From Symsagittifera roscoffensis (Eukaryota > Xenacoelomorpha > Acoela > Convolutidae), in NCBI RefSeq assembly GCF_963678635.1, contig NC_087069.1:10933206-10997205 (forward strand): a stretch of 64,000 bases of DNA, given 5' to 3'. Made by a program: the position numbers and the translations under genes. The notes beneath the pieces were generated by a model. That model did no database searches, was not told where the DNA came from, and saw only the letters and a list, made by a program, of their open reading frames with translations. Positions 23,566 through 36,490 of this stretch are shown here, one piece after another; positions within the stretch are counted from its first letter, which is position 1, and each line of letters opens with the position of its first letter.

Positions 23566-24464
23566 ACATGTGGGGCACGGAGTGGTTGAACTGATTGGGA
23601 GAGGGAAAGGGATGTTTTGACAAGGGCCTGTGGAAGTTATCAACTGTGTGATCATAAAAAGTTGGTTGAGCGTGGGGTGGTAAGGTTTTTTTTTTCTCTC
23701 AATTTAGCTCAAAAATATAAATAAATAGCTAGAACAACCCGGAAATATCTTATATTCAATTATGATGGATTCTAAATGACATTTTTTGTAAAAAACCAAG
23801 TGGTTTCAATTAACAATTGTAATAGATTGATGGATTTTTTTTGGAATAGAGTCCAGAACTAGTTATTTTTATCTTCTTTAGGAAAAGCGTCTAATTTTTC
23901 AGAAAATGTGAGTTATAACAGATTCTGGAAAAAATTTCACAGTATCTTGGCATAAATATACGATTTTGGTGACAAAAGAGATTATAAAGGAATTTATGGA
24001 GATATATTAGAAATTAATCAATTTTAATGGCCGTTCGAAGCTACTTAAGGGAGGGGGGCTGGTGGAGTTCCTTATACATCTCTATAAGTATTTGATCTTT
24101 GTCTTTGCGCTTGGAAATGAAATCATCAACTAGGTTTGGAATGATGATACCTGTTGAGGTCACTCTTATTTTTGTTTTCACTTCCATTGAGTCTACAGTC
24201 TACATAAGCACTATTTTTTGTCTTATTTCTCAGTAACAATCTAATAAGTTGCTCAGTTTTCTTTTTCTACTATAATTGCTGCTGTGCGTACTAATAGAGT
24301 TGATGATGGCGTCGTGCCGATTCAAGCGATCACTACGATGTGGGAGACAAAAATCCCGGTAGTATTGAATCGTTTTTTTTTCGAGGGCCCCTAGCGTTAA
24401 AAATTAAGTTCAAAGTGAGACCGGATTTTGTGAAACAAGTCTCTTCAACGCGCTGCTCCGACGG
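23566..24464. other. Spacer between arms L2 and R1
   Basis: No reverse-complement partner was found in the window and no gene is supported. It includes runs such as GGGGTGG near 23660 and GGGAGGGGGG near 24050. Confidence 0.4.
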
Positions 24465-25955
24465 AGCAGGAATTTTACGAAGCGAGTTAGGTGAAGAACT
24501 AGCTGCTAGTATAAGAACCATACGCCTAAGGAACGTATGAAACGATGATAGATTGACTTTTGTTGACCGATGGGATTGGAAATGAGGTAGGTCAGTTGAA
24601 CTCCAATAACACCGTGGAAAAAACCTGAGGACGACAAAATTCAACTTAACACTCAATCCACTTAATAAAACCGCATCTGACCACTCAACGTTATTTCCAC
24701 GCTGCAAAGTCATTTTTCGGATGGGCGAGAACGTGTATAGTACACTTCAAACGCGTAAGCTTTCAGTTTTATCAAGACGGCTTGGAATGTAGGCAAATTA
24801 GTTAAGTTCCAACAACACACGCGGAAGAGCCTGAAGATGGAAAAAATTAATTAAATTTGCCTGATGTTTTATTATCAGACCACTTAATTTCAGTGGGTTC
24901 AATCTCACAGCACAGTTTTGCAAACATTTGTGGATATTTTGAAGATTTTTTTGGCAGTTTGTTAAAATTTTGTTATAAGTTATTCGGTGAATTTTGATCA
25001 GTGGGTTCAAGTCATAAGCGAATCTAAAAAATTGATCTAGTTCTCTTTGTCTAAGACCCAAAATCACGGATTAAACATCCAACCACAATTATCAGAAAAC
25101 CTTTGGCATCAATGAAAAATGTATAATAGTTTGTCTGGGTGCCGATTGTAATTATTTTCAGTTCAATTGAAGAGAACAAAAAGATTGAACATCGATAAAC
25201 ACTACCGAGGGCTAGCTTGCGTGGAAAGTATTAACATATTAGATATAGTATTTACTTTTTTAGCTTAAATTTAAACTGGTTTTAAAATTTTTGCAACGTT
25301 CTCAAAATTTTTGAAGATTGGAGACATCGGAGAGTCGTGCAGTCGCAAGTTGGCTTTCTAAATTGCGGCAAACCCCAATCACAGCTCAGAATGGTTCTGG
25401 TTGACTTGCATTCTCGAAGTTTTGTCTTTTATCTATAATAGTCTCCTCCGTGTCCTTCAATTTTTTAAAAGTATTATGCGTTAGGACTCATTACATTCGT
25501 CGGACTGATCGTCGGACTGAAGATCCCAGACAGAAGATTTTGTGTTTATGTCTAAGTTTAGCTGCTGTTTCGTTCTTGATATTGGAGTTCTTTGCTCTTA
25601 TCTGCCTTCTCGCCCTGTGTGATGATGTGTAGGGGTTCCTGATGCTTCGAACTCGGAAGCTGACGCACAGAATCATTCAGTGGAGAATTCTCTCAGGTAG
25701 TCTTCCTGATATTTCACACTTCCGCTCGGTCAGTGATCAGGGCTCCAAGAAGACTTTCGAACAACAGATGCAAACTTCTGGGGAGAAATTTCTGGAGAGC
25801 CAGTCGAGAGCAGTGGGGACTGCTCGTTCACAAAGAAAAATTCCTCTGTGAGGTGCCAAAATATGCGGTCAATCTCAATAAGTTTCCCGCACTGAAGTTT
25901 CATGGATAATAATCGGTTATTTTGGTTTTCATTATCAGTCTCTCTATATTAACGA
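24465..25955. repeat. Inverted repeat arm R1 (partner of L1)
   Basis: Reverse complement of L1 with moderate divergence. Its left end shares the CGAAGCGAGTTAGGTGAAGAACTAGC-like motif with the L1/L2 boundary and with the outer end of R2. Its right end (about 25903-25955) recurs at 31066-31117. A plus-strand frame at 25642-25851 mirrors the L1 minus-strand frame, with no recognised function. Confidence 0.75.
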
Positions 25956-26394
25956 AAAAAATAGATTAGTATCGATTGAAAATGTATTATAAGGATACTA
26001 GTTTTAAAGCAATAAAATCCCAATATACTTGATTATAATTGATTAAAGTCGATTATTTTCAACTTATTTTCAAATCAAATAAATTTCAAACCATTTAACT
26101 TCTAAAATTCTTCATCGCAATTCCTAGTTTGTATCCTATATCATTTAATTAATTATCTGCCTGGATTAAATGAAGATTCAAGTATTTTTTTGTTGCATCA
26201 TTCGCTTCACGCATGTTTTGTTTTGCGAGTAAAGCGAAGATTTGATTCGTTTTGGGGCAAAAATTGTTCAAGGAGTCGAAGCTTTTAATGTTTTTATGTT
26301 AAATTTTTTTGATACTTGTTGAATCAATTTTGAAATGATTAGTTTCTAGTGATTTTTTAAAAACAGCTTCTACATTTGAGTCTGCACTATACCC
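25956..26394. repeat. Spacer plus first unit of an imperfect tandem repeat
   Basis: From about 26100 the sequence TTCTTCATCGCA... runs to about 26375 and recurs as a diverged direct copy at 26432-26712. A third partial copy begins near 26988. Before 26100 there are ATCGATT-family words. Confidence 0.55.
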
Positions 26395-28970
26395 CTAAAG
26401 TGCTTTGACACCGATAATAGTTTAGACCATTCGACACTCAATTCTTCATCGCAGTTCTTAGATTGATTCCTATATCATTTAAATAATTATCTGCCTTGAT
26501 TCAGTGAGAGTGCTTTGTTGTTGCATCATTTGCTTAATGCATTATCTGGTTTGCAAGTGATGTAAAGTTTTGACTCGTCTTGGTACAAAACTTGTTCAAG
26601 GAAATAAAGTCTTTAAAGTATTTTAAGTTAAACTTTGTGTATGTTTACTTTTTGATAATTATCTATTTTGAAGTGATTAGTTTGCAAAGAATTTTCAGCA
26701 GATGCCTCTACAATTGATCAATTTACAAGAGATGAGAAGGGGAGAAAAAATATAATCTAAAACTAAACATCTCGAGACTTCTTGATGAATGTTTGTTGAG
26801 CGGCAATTTTGGACAAATAACGACGTAAAACATTGGCCGAGAAAACAAAGAACTTTTGGGGAATTTATTCATAAAACTTACCTTATCTTTTCTAATTTTT
26901 CCAATAGATTCTCTAATCTTTTCCAATAGATTCTCTAATTTTTTTTTGAAATTGATGATAATTCTTTAAACCGCTTGATATTTGAAGATATTCATCGCAA
27001 ATCTTAGTTTGATTCCTATAGGGTTTTAATAGTTATCTGACCTGATCGTGTGGAAGACTCATTTACATTATTTTTGATTTTTGTTTAAATTTAGAACCTG
27101 ATTGTTTGATCCTTGAAAAGTTCGGTTCAAGTAAATAAGTTTGTTCCAAAAAGCTAGAAAAAAAATTGCTCTTTGACATAACTCAACAGTTCAACAAATA
27201 AAAGTCTGTTAATCCAGGATTTTTTCTGAACAAATTCAAAAGTATAACTTAGGGTGAAGGCATGAGTTATTTTTACGTATGCGATAATTAATACGTCAAA
27301 CAAACTTAAACATTTGCATTTTATAATTTAAGTTTCTTATCATTCTCAAGTTGTTAGGTAAATTATTCAATTTCTGTTCAGAAATTCTAGCTGTAGTTTC
27401 CATATACCTGTCCAGTACTTACCTTTTCTGATTTCTTGCCAATTGTGATTTCAAAGTTTTGTTTTTCTTCAGTTAAATTGTATTTTTTTTTTCAATAAAC
27501 GAGTCGTATTTTTTTAGCGAATACAAATTTCTAAATTTGCTGAATTTTTTTTGTTTTGCAAATAGACATCACGATAGTTTTCAAATTTTCTTTGAACGAG
27601 ACAATTTTAATCGACATTTCAATGTTTCGGTGAAGCAATTGAAAATTGTTTAGTGTAAACTACGGAAATTATTTCATAAGAAACAAGATTGTAAAAAACA
27701 AAATTGTAAAAAACAAGATTGGCATGTGTTTCAATAAAAAAACACGTGCCATTAAGCACAATTATTGCCGTAAAATGAAAACTGTCGTAATTACGCAATT
27801 TAATTAGCTAAACACTTTTTAGGAATAATTGCAAAACTCAAAAAATTTGCAATGTATTAACACAATACCGTACTGATTCTTTGCTTTTCAGTTCCCTTTC
27901 AAAAGTGTTATTCGAATCGAAAGATTCTACGTGTTTGACAATTCTGATTGTATCTGGTTTGCAGCGATAATCATGAGTTAATCCTGGTATGAAAAAATCG
28001 ATTCAAATTTTAACCTTGTAGTAGTCCTCAAAGATTTAGTAGTCCTCAAAAAACTAAAAGTGTCATCCGCAAACTGAACCGTTTGAAGTTATTCCAAAAA
28101 TCCCTAAAATGTAATGTGAAATCGGAAATCGATCGGTCCGAGCACTGAGCCTTGTGGTAAACCATAAATTAAAGAAGCCCATCAAGATTTAGCATCGCCA
28201 GTTTTTTCGCAGTGTTTTTTATTTCGATAAACTTCGCATGTAAATCATAAGATTGAGGTAAAAATCCGTATGAGTTTGATGTAGTGAAAAAAAAAACAAT
28301 GAGGAACAGTATTGAATAGATTTACAAGTTCAAAAAAATCAGCAGATGAACACTTATTTGCTAGATATACTAGAATTAACGTTAAATCGGCGTCAATTTA
28401 CAATCTATATTTTCAAAAGATAATTTGAATAGAGCTCAAAAACCAATTTTTAAAAATAAGTCGGAGTGCTTTTGTATTTTGGATAACTTTTTCTGACTAA
28501 AGTTGGCATGTAGTTTTCTTTTTTGTTTTTTGATTCTACCCAGTTTTCTTTGAGAAATCTAGAAAATTTTCATTTTTGCACTGTTTTATCAAGAAAAAGT
28601 ATCTTTCGGTAAAAAAAAGTTTGCAGTTTTAATTGCCCTGGCAGCCAAAACCAGGGAACCTGCAGTTTAACTTGTTTCAATCTATCTATTTCTGCATCTA
28701 ATTTTTGTGGTGAAATTGTTACAAAAACTTTTTTTTTGTGTTGGACCTGTTTTTGAACTCAATTGTCCAGAATGTTTTACTTTGTGCAAAAACAGCCTTA
28801 AATCTTGTTTTGTTTGTTTCTGTAACTAGCATATTTGTTTAACATTGATATCAAAATTTCGGTAGAAACTAGAAACCTTACAGTTGAAACTGTTTTGGAA
28901 TAAAAATCATCATTCACGGAGTGGGAAGTTTGCGAAGCAAGTGTTGTAAAGAACTAGCAGCTAAATTCAA
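26395..28970 (-). repeat. Inverted repeat arm R2 (partner of L2)
   Basis: Reverse complement of L2. Includes the second unit of the tandem repeat (26432-26712), the mirrored ACACGTGCC hairpin, a mirrored RT fragment and, at the outer end, a GGAGTGGGAAGTTTGCGAAGC segment near 28919 that matches 20756-20780 inverted. Confidence 0.75.
28050..28175 (-). pseudogene. Non-LTR reverse transcriptase fragment, mirror copy
   Basis: On the minus strand the sequence reads QGSVLGP near 28135-28155 and QFADDT around 28060-28075, as in the plus-strand copy of L2. A small duplication of AGTAGTCCTCAAA flanks it at 28020-28050. Broken and short. Confidence 0.6.
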
Positions 28971-31900
28971 GATCGCAAGGCTTCCATTTAGGGCTCTTTT
29001 TTAAATCTGAAAATCATCGGAAATAAAAAGTATATATATCTTTCATTGTTTTCAACCAAATACTGGTAGCATAGCTCCGTTTTTGTAGCACATTATTCTA
29101 CGCTTAACTGCTCCATTAAAAAAAGCTTCCAACGATATTTTAAAATTTGTACTGATTGTTTCTAATTTGTTTATGTTCTCCGTGTTCTTTTTAGAACCCA
29201 ATTCTCAAAATTGATCACTTTGGCCATTCATCATTTTAATCGTGAAATACACATTTTTAACGAAATCTTAAACAATATACCAACAAAGTTTTAAGTTTGG
29301 TTGATGCCTTTAGTTAATTGGTAGAAAAATAATAAATTCGCTTACAAGTCGAGCAAATTACGATTTTTTTTGGGAAAACACAATTTTTGTAGCGCCGAGG
29401 ATCATGCTAAAGCTACAAGTTTGTTTGCAGGTGCCATTTGAGAGCATTTCGAAGGTCAGAATCTAAAATTTTCTTGTTATTCGATTCAACCTAAAAGTTT
29501 CAGATAGACTGTTTTTTTCTTGATGTGGATAGAAAAAAAACAACATTGGTTTTAAACAAATTTTATCAAATAAAAAATAAGTTACCCGTCATAAAAAAAA
29601 TAAACCCAAGTTTATCCAAACAATTTTCTACAGAAATCACTATCTTGCATGTATATGACTCTAAGTTCATGCACAAGACAGTTTAATTTTGTTACTGGGC
29701 TTTTTAATAACTTTAACAAAAAATTTAAGTCTACTTTGAAAATTTTATAGCAATTTAGATAATTTTGTTCATTACAGATTGTGTTCGTAATTTTATGATT
29801 CGGATTTCATATAAAAGCTGCTTACTTCTTCCTTTGGATGTTAGACATTTTATCAATCTTGTATATTCTTTTCTTATAACGTTTGTTAGTAATTTTAAGA
29901 CTTCGTATATGAGTAATCATAGACTGAATAAACTTTTCCTTTTACTCTCTTCAATCTTATTTCATTGAATTTTTTTTCCTGATTATTTTTATAAAAAATA
30001 TAGTGATTATGCTGCTTTAATCATAAAAATATCAATTAAATGACTTTGCTCATTTTTTTTTTCATGCATATCTTCAAGACCTCGTTTTGTTTCCCTAAGT
30101 TACCTCGAAACTGAAATTGACCAGGGAAACTGAATTTGAAAATAGAGAAAATCGTTTTTGATTTTTTAAATTTAATTATTGGTCGCGGTGCTTTTTTTGC
30201 TCGTTTTTATTGTTTATTGGATGTCATCTCCTTTATAACTTGTTTTTAAACGCTCGCACTACCTTTTTTTTGTAAATAAAAACTCAAAAATATCTGAAAG
30301 ACGGCTCTTTGCAATGTCTGGTTATACTTCTCAGATTCTTTTTTCGATACTCACCGAACTTCAAGATGTTTGCATTGATCTTGCCAAGTTTCAAAAATAC
30401 TTCAAGAATTTAAAAAAAAGCAATAAGAGTCCAACTATTCGTACCAAATCTTGAACATTGTTTGAAATTTGCAGAGACCGAGTAAAGAAGCTACAAAATC
30501 ACCAAAGGTTCTTTCAGTATTTCAAATTTTGTAGGAAATTATTTGAAATAGTATTGATGAATTTTATTTTGAAAGCAATTCAAATCTAACATAGTGAAAT
30601 ATCTATGATGTAGTTGAATCATTGAAAATGGGCAGCAAAAATGGAGCATTGCATGATTTAACTAAAATTTTTGATTTTTGCCAAACTTTTTTCTCAAAAT
30701 TGGGATGATTTTTTTCAAAACAATTCAAGGTTGGAAAAGATGGTTTCTGGACGTTCAAGGGCAAAATGCAGAGATGCTTTGTTGAAGAACAATTTAAGGC
30801 ATAACAGATCAGATCATTTATGTGAATTTATCAGAGCAACAAAAGGGAAATATGCTATCATGTTTAACACAAAAACCTCGGTAAAAATGATTCTCTTTTG
30901 CTGGATTGTGATAAAATTTTTGCTGATGATTTTCATTCCCACGACAATTAAAGGACGTAACCAATAATCAAGTAACATTTCAAAGGAACATATAATTTTT
31001 GTAGTCAAATAATTTTTAAAAAACACGGCAAGTTGGGTTTTAAATTGCCTTCATATACAACTCACGGAAAGTTCATGAATAATAATCAGTTTTATTGTGT
31101 TTCCATTGTCAGTCTACACAAAAATGAAAAATATTGACTATAATTTTTTTAAACAAATCTATTTATTACATTTTTATCAAAAATAGCCTATTCTAATGAA
31201 TTATTTGAAAATAATTCTAAAGTTAGTAAGAAAATTTCATCAGTATGCAGTGTTTTCACGATACGCAGTTGTTTTGTGATTTACCGCAACATCTCTTAGA
31301 ACTTGGAAAATGGACTTACATTGGCTCGGACAATTGTTATTTTGCTTTCAACTTTTTCACTTCACAATTTTTTGTGTTTTATTATTTTTTTATTTTCGAC
31401 TGTTGTTTATAGCCTGATCCCAATTTATGTTACTCATTGCTTCTTTTTCGCCCATTCTAAGTTAAGCCCTTTTTAAGAGAACCCCCTTAAATTGATCCCC
31501 CCATTTGCACTTGTTTGAATGGCTTCCCGCAATTAAGAAAAGTGAAAACAAATCGATTGTAATGGATTTTCGTGGTCTAAAATGTAGTAAAGATAATCGA
31601 CTCCCATATTATATTCAGACAACAAAATTGGACTAAAAATGGATTTAAATCCATTTTTTCTCGCAAAAACAAATTGCTTTGTAATTCATTGGATTTTTTC
31701 CACTTTATTTTTGTTTCGAGCGTCGTGCAAACTTTTGCAAGAATTTGTGCATTCATCATGTGATTTATGCCGAAACTTTGGGAAGCGAGTGTATGGCCTA
31801 ATCCATTTCTAATCCTAAACTCAAGTTGCAAAAAGATTCCGTTAAGCTCTCCCCCATAACGTTTGCCCCCTTTGCTCCTCTTCAATCCCCCTAACGTTTG

Positions 31901-33823
31901 CCTCTTTTCTCTCCCACCACCCCACTGACCCCTCACCTGAATCCACCCCCTTCCCCACCTGAAACCCCCCACTGAACCCCCCGGGGGGGGGGGGTTTGTT
32001 GTAAATGGGCAAAGGGGGGTAATGAAAGGAAATTAGAAATTATTCCACCTCCAACTTTACCCCCCCTCCCCCAAATTTTAAATAATTAAAAAAACTGTTG
32101 AAAAGATCAAAATTCAGTTTTTGAGTAACATAAAAAGGTAACAAAAATATCAAAGTTAGCCAGAAAAAAAATTAAATGGAAAAAGTAAGCAACGTAACCA
32201 ACTTTAGTTTAAACAGTAGAAAAGATTTCATGTGCGTTGAATTTCGCATCTCAGTAAAGTGGAAAAAAGTCGATTACAATTTTGTTCATTGTCATTGTCC
32301 ACAAAAAAAATCGATTATTATGGATGAAAAAAGGTTTTTGTTGCCTCGAAAAAATGTATTATTATAATCCATTTTTAATTGATTATAATTGATTTATTTT
32401 CACGTGGACACTGACAAGGAATTATTATCGATTTTCATTCATGGAACTCCAATGCGAGTTAGCAGTCTTTTTCTTAGCTTTAGATTTTTTCAAAAAAGGT
32501 TATCATTGATTGTTTTGCAATGAAACTTTAGTGCGGGACTGCTCAAGATGTGTTTGATTTGGACGGCACTTTGGTCCAAAAACAATCAAAGCACTCAAAA
32601 AACACTCAAACGTTCAAAAGCTACTTGAAACTGCTCCAAATTCCTTAGAATGCAAAAAACGGCAAGCCCAAAGGGATTTTCATTTGCTCCGCCCAAAAAG
32701 ACTATATATTTCTAAAAGTCTTCAAAACAGTAAGCGGTTTTTTCAAACCATGTTTTAGCATCGCTTTCACGTTTAGCTAATTTCAAGTTGAGAGGACCAA
32801 GTAAACAAACCCGGTCAAATTTTGGAAGAGACTGATAGCTTACCCTGCCTTAATCCGACCACTTCGACTAAATTTTGAAAATGTATAACATCGGAGGAGC
32901 TTCGGGACTTTAAGAGCTTTTGAAGGGTTCCGAGCCGCTTGTGGGTGATTGGATCAAAACTTTCATCAAATTCACTCCTATCTTGAGACATTAAAGAGTA
33001 GTATTTCCAACTGGGTTTGTGATATGTGTGTTCCAGTCAATTAGATGAAACTTGCCTGTTTTTCTTTCACATTTTTACCAATTTGCTATATGCGTTTACA
33101 ACTTGCTTTTGGTTGAAAAAATTCAAGTAAAAAAATCGTTTGATAATTATCCTAATTTTATCAGCAATTTGTGTTATCATAAAGTAACAAAATCAGAAAC
33201 ATCATATTCGATATCAAATCAGGAACAGAAAATTGAGCATATATTTAAAACTTTTGTTCAAAAAAAATTTCTTGCTACTTTCTAAGAGGTCCGGACCAGT
33301 GGCCAGGCAAAACAGAGCAGTCAACGAGCTTGAACGACAAATTAAACCAAAACAAACAGACATCCCTGCCTTTTTCTAGATATATAAATTTTCAACGACG
33401 TCAAATTATACTTTTTGATCGTTCAAATTGCAGTTAGCTTTGCTTGATACTGTGTTAATCTCTCTCAAAAAATCTATATTTATGATCAGCAGGTTGATTT
33501 GACATCTGTATTTTTCTCCAGGAAATGGCCAGCATCAACCACAAGGCTGGGGATTTTTCTGTATTCAATGTGAAGTGTAAATTCAAAAGGACATTTTGTC
33601 TCAGCTTGGAGCTTTTGTTTAGAGAAAAAACTCTATGATTTTCCAATGATGTAAATTTTGGTTTTGAAAACTGGATGCTGGATGTCGTTTTTCAGCTATC
33701 GATTTTTTTATTTGAAAAAAATTAATAACTGATATAAAAGTTTCAGCTTGCAAACGAAATTTCTTGTATAGTAGTCGACATAAATATATATTTTTTCGAA
33801 CTGTTAACAATTAAAAAGTTTTT
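28971..33823. other. Gene-poor AT-rich stretch
   Basis: Frames of up to 98 codons (for example 30671-30967) lack any recognisable domain. At 31066-31117 there is a copy of the R1 end. ATCGATT-family words occur at 31545-31700 and 32260-32410. No tRNA or splice-supported gene was found. Confidence 0.4.
31845..32075. repeat. C-rich then G-rich tract
   Basis: Runs of four to six C separated by short spacers at 31850-31982 switch to a run of about 12 G at 31983-31994. C runs resume at about 32059-32072. This could fold into G-quadruplex or i-motif structures and makes spurious minus-strand frames. Confidence 0.5.
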
Positions 33824-34012
33824 CGAGGCCAAACTGTGCACTAGGTAGGCGCACAATTTTTTCTTTGTATGCTCCAGTTTTCAGAAAAAGTCTTTAAAAA
33901 TGTTGAAATTTGTCGGAACGATCAAGGAAAATGAAAGAACAAAAGAAGAACCAAGGAAGCATCCGTGTTGCGGAAGCCGCGTAATATTCACAAAAAGCGC
34001 AGTTTGGCCTCG
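33824..34012 (+). mobile_element. Miniature inverted-repeat element, copy B (189 bp)
   Basis: Begins CGAGGCCAAACTGTGCA and ends GCGCAGTTTGGCCTCG, a near-perfect terminal inverted repeat. The interior aligns with copy A in the same orientation and with copy C in the opposite orientation. No coding capacity. Confidence 0.8.
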
Positions 34013-34629
34013 TAATGTAGGGAGGTTCTTAGGTGAGTTATTTTAATTGAATATGTCTCTCCCTTAGTTATTTAGTTTAACCGTTTTAAATTAAGAATTC
34101 TCATTGGATTCGCATCGCTCTAGAATGATTCACCTGTTGATCATGCTATCAATAACTACCAGTTTACCTTGTGGTTGATGATGTAACTGGTTTTATTGAC
34201 TGGTCCTCGAAGATAAAAACTTTAAAAAAAAATAAACGCTTCTGCCATCCATAATAAAATTTTACCAAGTTTTCATAAAAAAACGCGCGTACAGCAAAAA
34301 AAACAAACACTATTTTCGTAGGCTATCAAGAAATTGAAACAATCATCCCAGATTGACCAAATCTTCCAAATATAAAACTACTGCCAAACAGAACTTTTTT
34401 TTCGTAAACTTTCAAACAAATCGAGACGTACAGAATTAAAATAGGTTTCTCTCTGACAATAAAATGTATGGCTTTTGAAAGATTTAATTTATAACTTGTC
34501 CTTGAACACAATAAAAAATTGAGAATGTTTTCACAAAGAAAAGCAACCATTTCAGTGATAAAAACCTCACAGATAAATCGTATCCACCATCAAATTTGAT
34601 AGGGCGGCCAAATTGGTGGAGCAATTCCA
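34013..34629. other. AT-rich spacer
   Basis: No gene or repeat boundary seen. A 74-codon minus-strand frame at 34326-34550 has no recognisable domain. Confidence 0.35.
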
Positions 34630-35400
34630 TGTCGGGTTGCGCAGTTTCCTGACTCGCGCCGTCTTCACCTTGGTCGCGGAAGTCGAGTCATCTCCGCCTC
34701 GGCCATGAAAGTCTCGAAATGACAAAATTTGGTCGCGCCGGCTAGGCCTGTTGCGCTGTTGCCTTGTGGGTAATATCATCTCGAAATTGGTTGCAAAAGA
34801 GGCGCCGCCTCCACCATGGTCGCGAAAGTCGTGCCGTATCCACCCCATCAGGAAAGTCTGGAAAGGTAAATACTTGGTCACACAGGCCAGGCCGGTCGTG
34901 TTGTGCCTGTTGTGTCTCGCCGTTTCCTGAGTCGCGCCGTCTCCACCTTGGTCGCAGAAGTCACGCTGTCTCTACCTTGGTTGCAAAAGTCGCACAGTAT
35001 CCATCCCTATCACGGGATTATAATAAAGGCACATTTGGGGGCTCCGATCAGGCTGATCCTACCGTTGCCTGTCGTGTTGCGCCATTTATTGAGTCGCGCC
35101 GTCTCCACATCGGCAGAGAAAGCCGCGAGACAGTTTTTCTTCGTCGCGTCGTCTCCATCTCGGTTACAAAAGCCTAAAAATGGCTGAGTTTGGTCGCACC
35201 GTTCGCTGGATCCCGTCGTATCTTGGTCGCAACAATGGCGGCTGCATTTTTTGGTGGCAAATGTCTGAAAAGGTTAATCTTGATCGCGAAAGTGCGAAAA
35301 TCCGGACAATATTGTCGTTGCCAATATTTGAAAACGCTAAGTTTTGATTATGCCTAGTTTTGGTCGCAAAAGTCTCGACCTGGTTGTAGGGCTCGAGATA
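34630..35400 (+). repeat. GC-rich degenerate minisatellite
   Basis: Built from variants of GTCGCGCCGTCTCCACC followed by TTGGTCGCAAAAGTC, about 31 bp per unit, with interspersed stretches repeating over roughly 190-200 bp (compare 34632-34690, 34925-34990 and 35090-35165). Composition stands out sharply from the AT-rich flanks. Frames of 90-137 codons across it translate as SRAVSTLV-type repeats and are by-products of the array. Confidence 0.7.
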
Positions 35401-36490
35401 ACAGAATTGTAAGCCTTTTATTGAAATTGAAGGAGTTGACACTGCCCTTGGTTTGAGTTCAGAAAAAGTCCAATATGCATAGCGTGATCTGATCGGATGG
35501 TATCAATAACCATTTATCGACGACTCTAGCGGTGATAAAATTGGATGCTTAGTTTGTAAAATGTATTCTGATTGGTAAAAACTTAAGCAAATTTTCAGTC
35601 GCCATCTCGTGGCTTTTTTCAAAACCTCGGCTGTGATTGGCTGTCACTTTTGGTAGCCATTTTGTTCGTTTCCCTTAAAAAAGTTACCATGCAAAACTTT
35701 GAATAAAATATTTTCTGAAAAGGGGCTCAATAAGACCAATTTCTAGTAATACTGGTCCCCTGTTATCAGGGGAAAAAAGGGACCGATGGCGCCTAATTAG
35801 GAGCCCATTTTTTTAAAATTGAGTTTTCACCCCGTTCCATCGGAAAACAAAAACAAAAAGTTTAGCTCATTCAGCCCCCTTTGTACAAAATTAATTCATC
35901 CTCAACTGACACGAGCCAAATGAACTCCTTCAGTACCCAAGACTCCTGTACCATCTCTGTTCTTCAACTGTTTGCCCCTAAAATTTGGGATCTTTAAACC
36001 TCTTTTTTGACGAGTTGGGCTGGAAAACCGAAGACCAAAGAAGCGGCCCAATGTGCCAAAATTAGGCTCATTCAGTCCTTTGCTGAAAATTGGCTCATTT
36101 ATTACAGAGACCAAAATGGGGACCTTAACCGGCTAAAAATTTAATCCATTTAATCAATTTTCATGTCCTATTCAACCACGAAAATTGATTTTTAGGGAAT
36201 TATAAATGATTAGTTTCAATATTTTATAATCCACTTTAATCGATTTATTTGACAGAAGAGCAAATTTTTAAGCCACAAAAACATTCGTGAATAAATTTTT
36301 GTCTGCAGAAAATTTTTTATAGCTAATTAAACTCTTGAAACGTTCGGATGAGAACTTCACACAATTACATTTTGTATAATGTCTGGAGACACCACATCAA
36401 CATTCTGCAAATGTAGAAACCGAACGAACATTTTCATCCCAGTTTATTTTAGCGGAGTGGTAGCGGGTGTATAGCGATTTTTTCTATTAT
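35401..36490. other. Spacer with dispersed repeats
   Basis: Contains GGCTCATTCAG units (35860-36110, shared with 14915-15005) and ATCGATT-family words at 36130-36250. No gene is supported. Confidence 0.4.

Noticed and set aside
19410-25851. Related frames at 19410-19733 (minus) and 25642-25851 (plus) as a gene pair
   Set aside because: They mirror each other because they lie in arms L1 and R1; both are short, truncated and unrecognised.
30671-30967. 98-codon plus-strand frame
   Set aside because: No recognised domain, no splice context, and AT-rich composition like its flanks.
31577-31972. 131-codon minus-strand frame with Gly/Arg-rich start
   Set aside because: The start comes from the C-run tract, and the rest shows no domain or splice support.
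34764-35177. 137-codon frame with SRAVST repeats
   Set aside because: Product of the GC-rich minisatellite; open in two frames with no domain.
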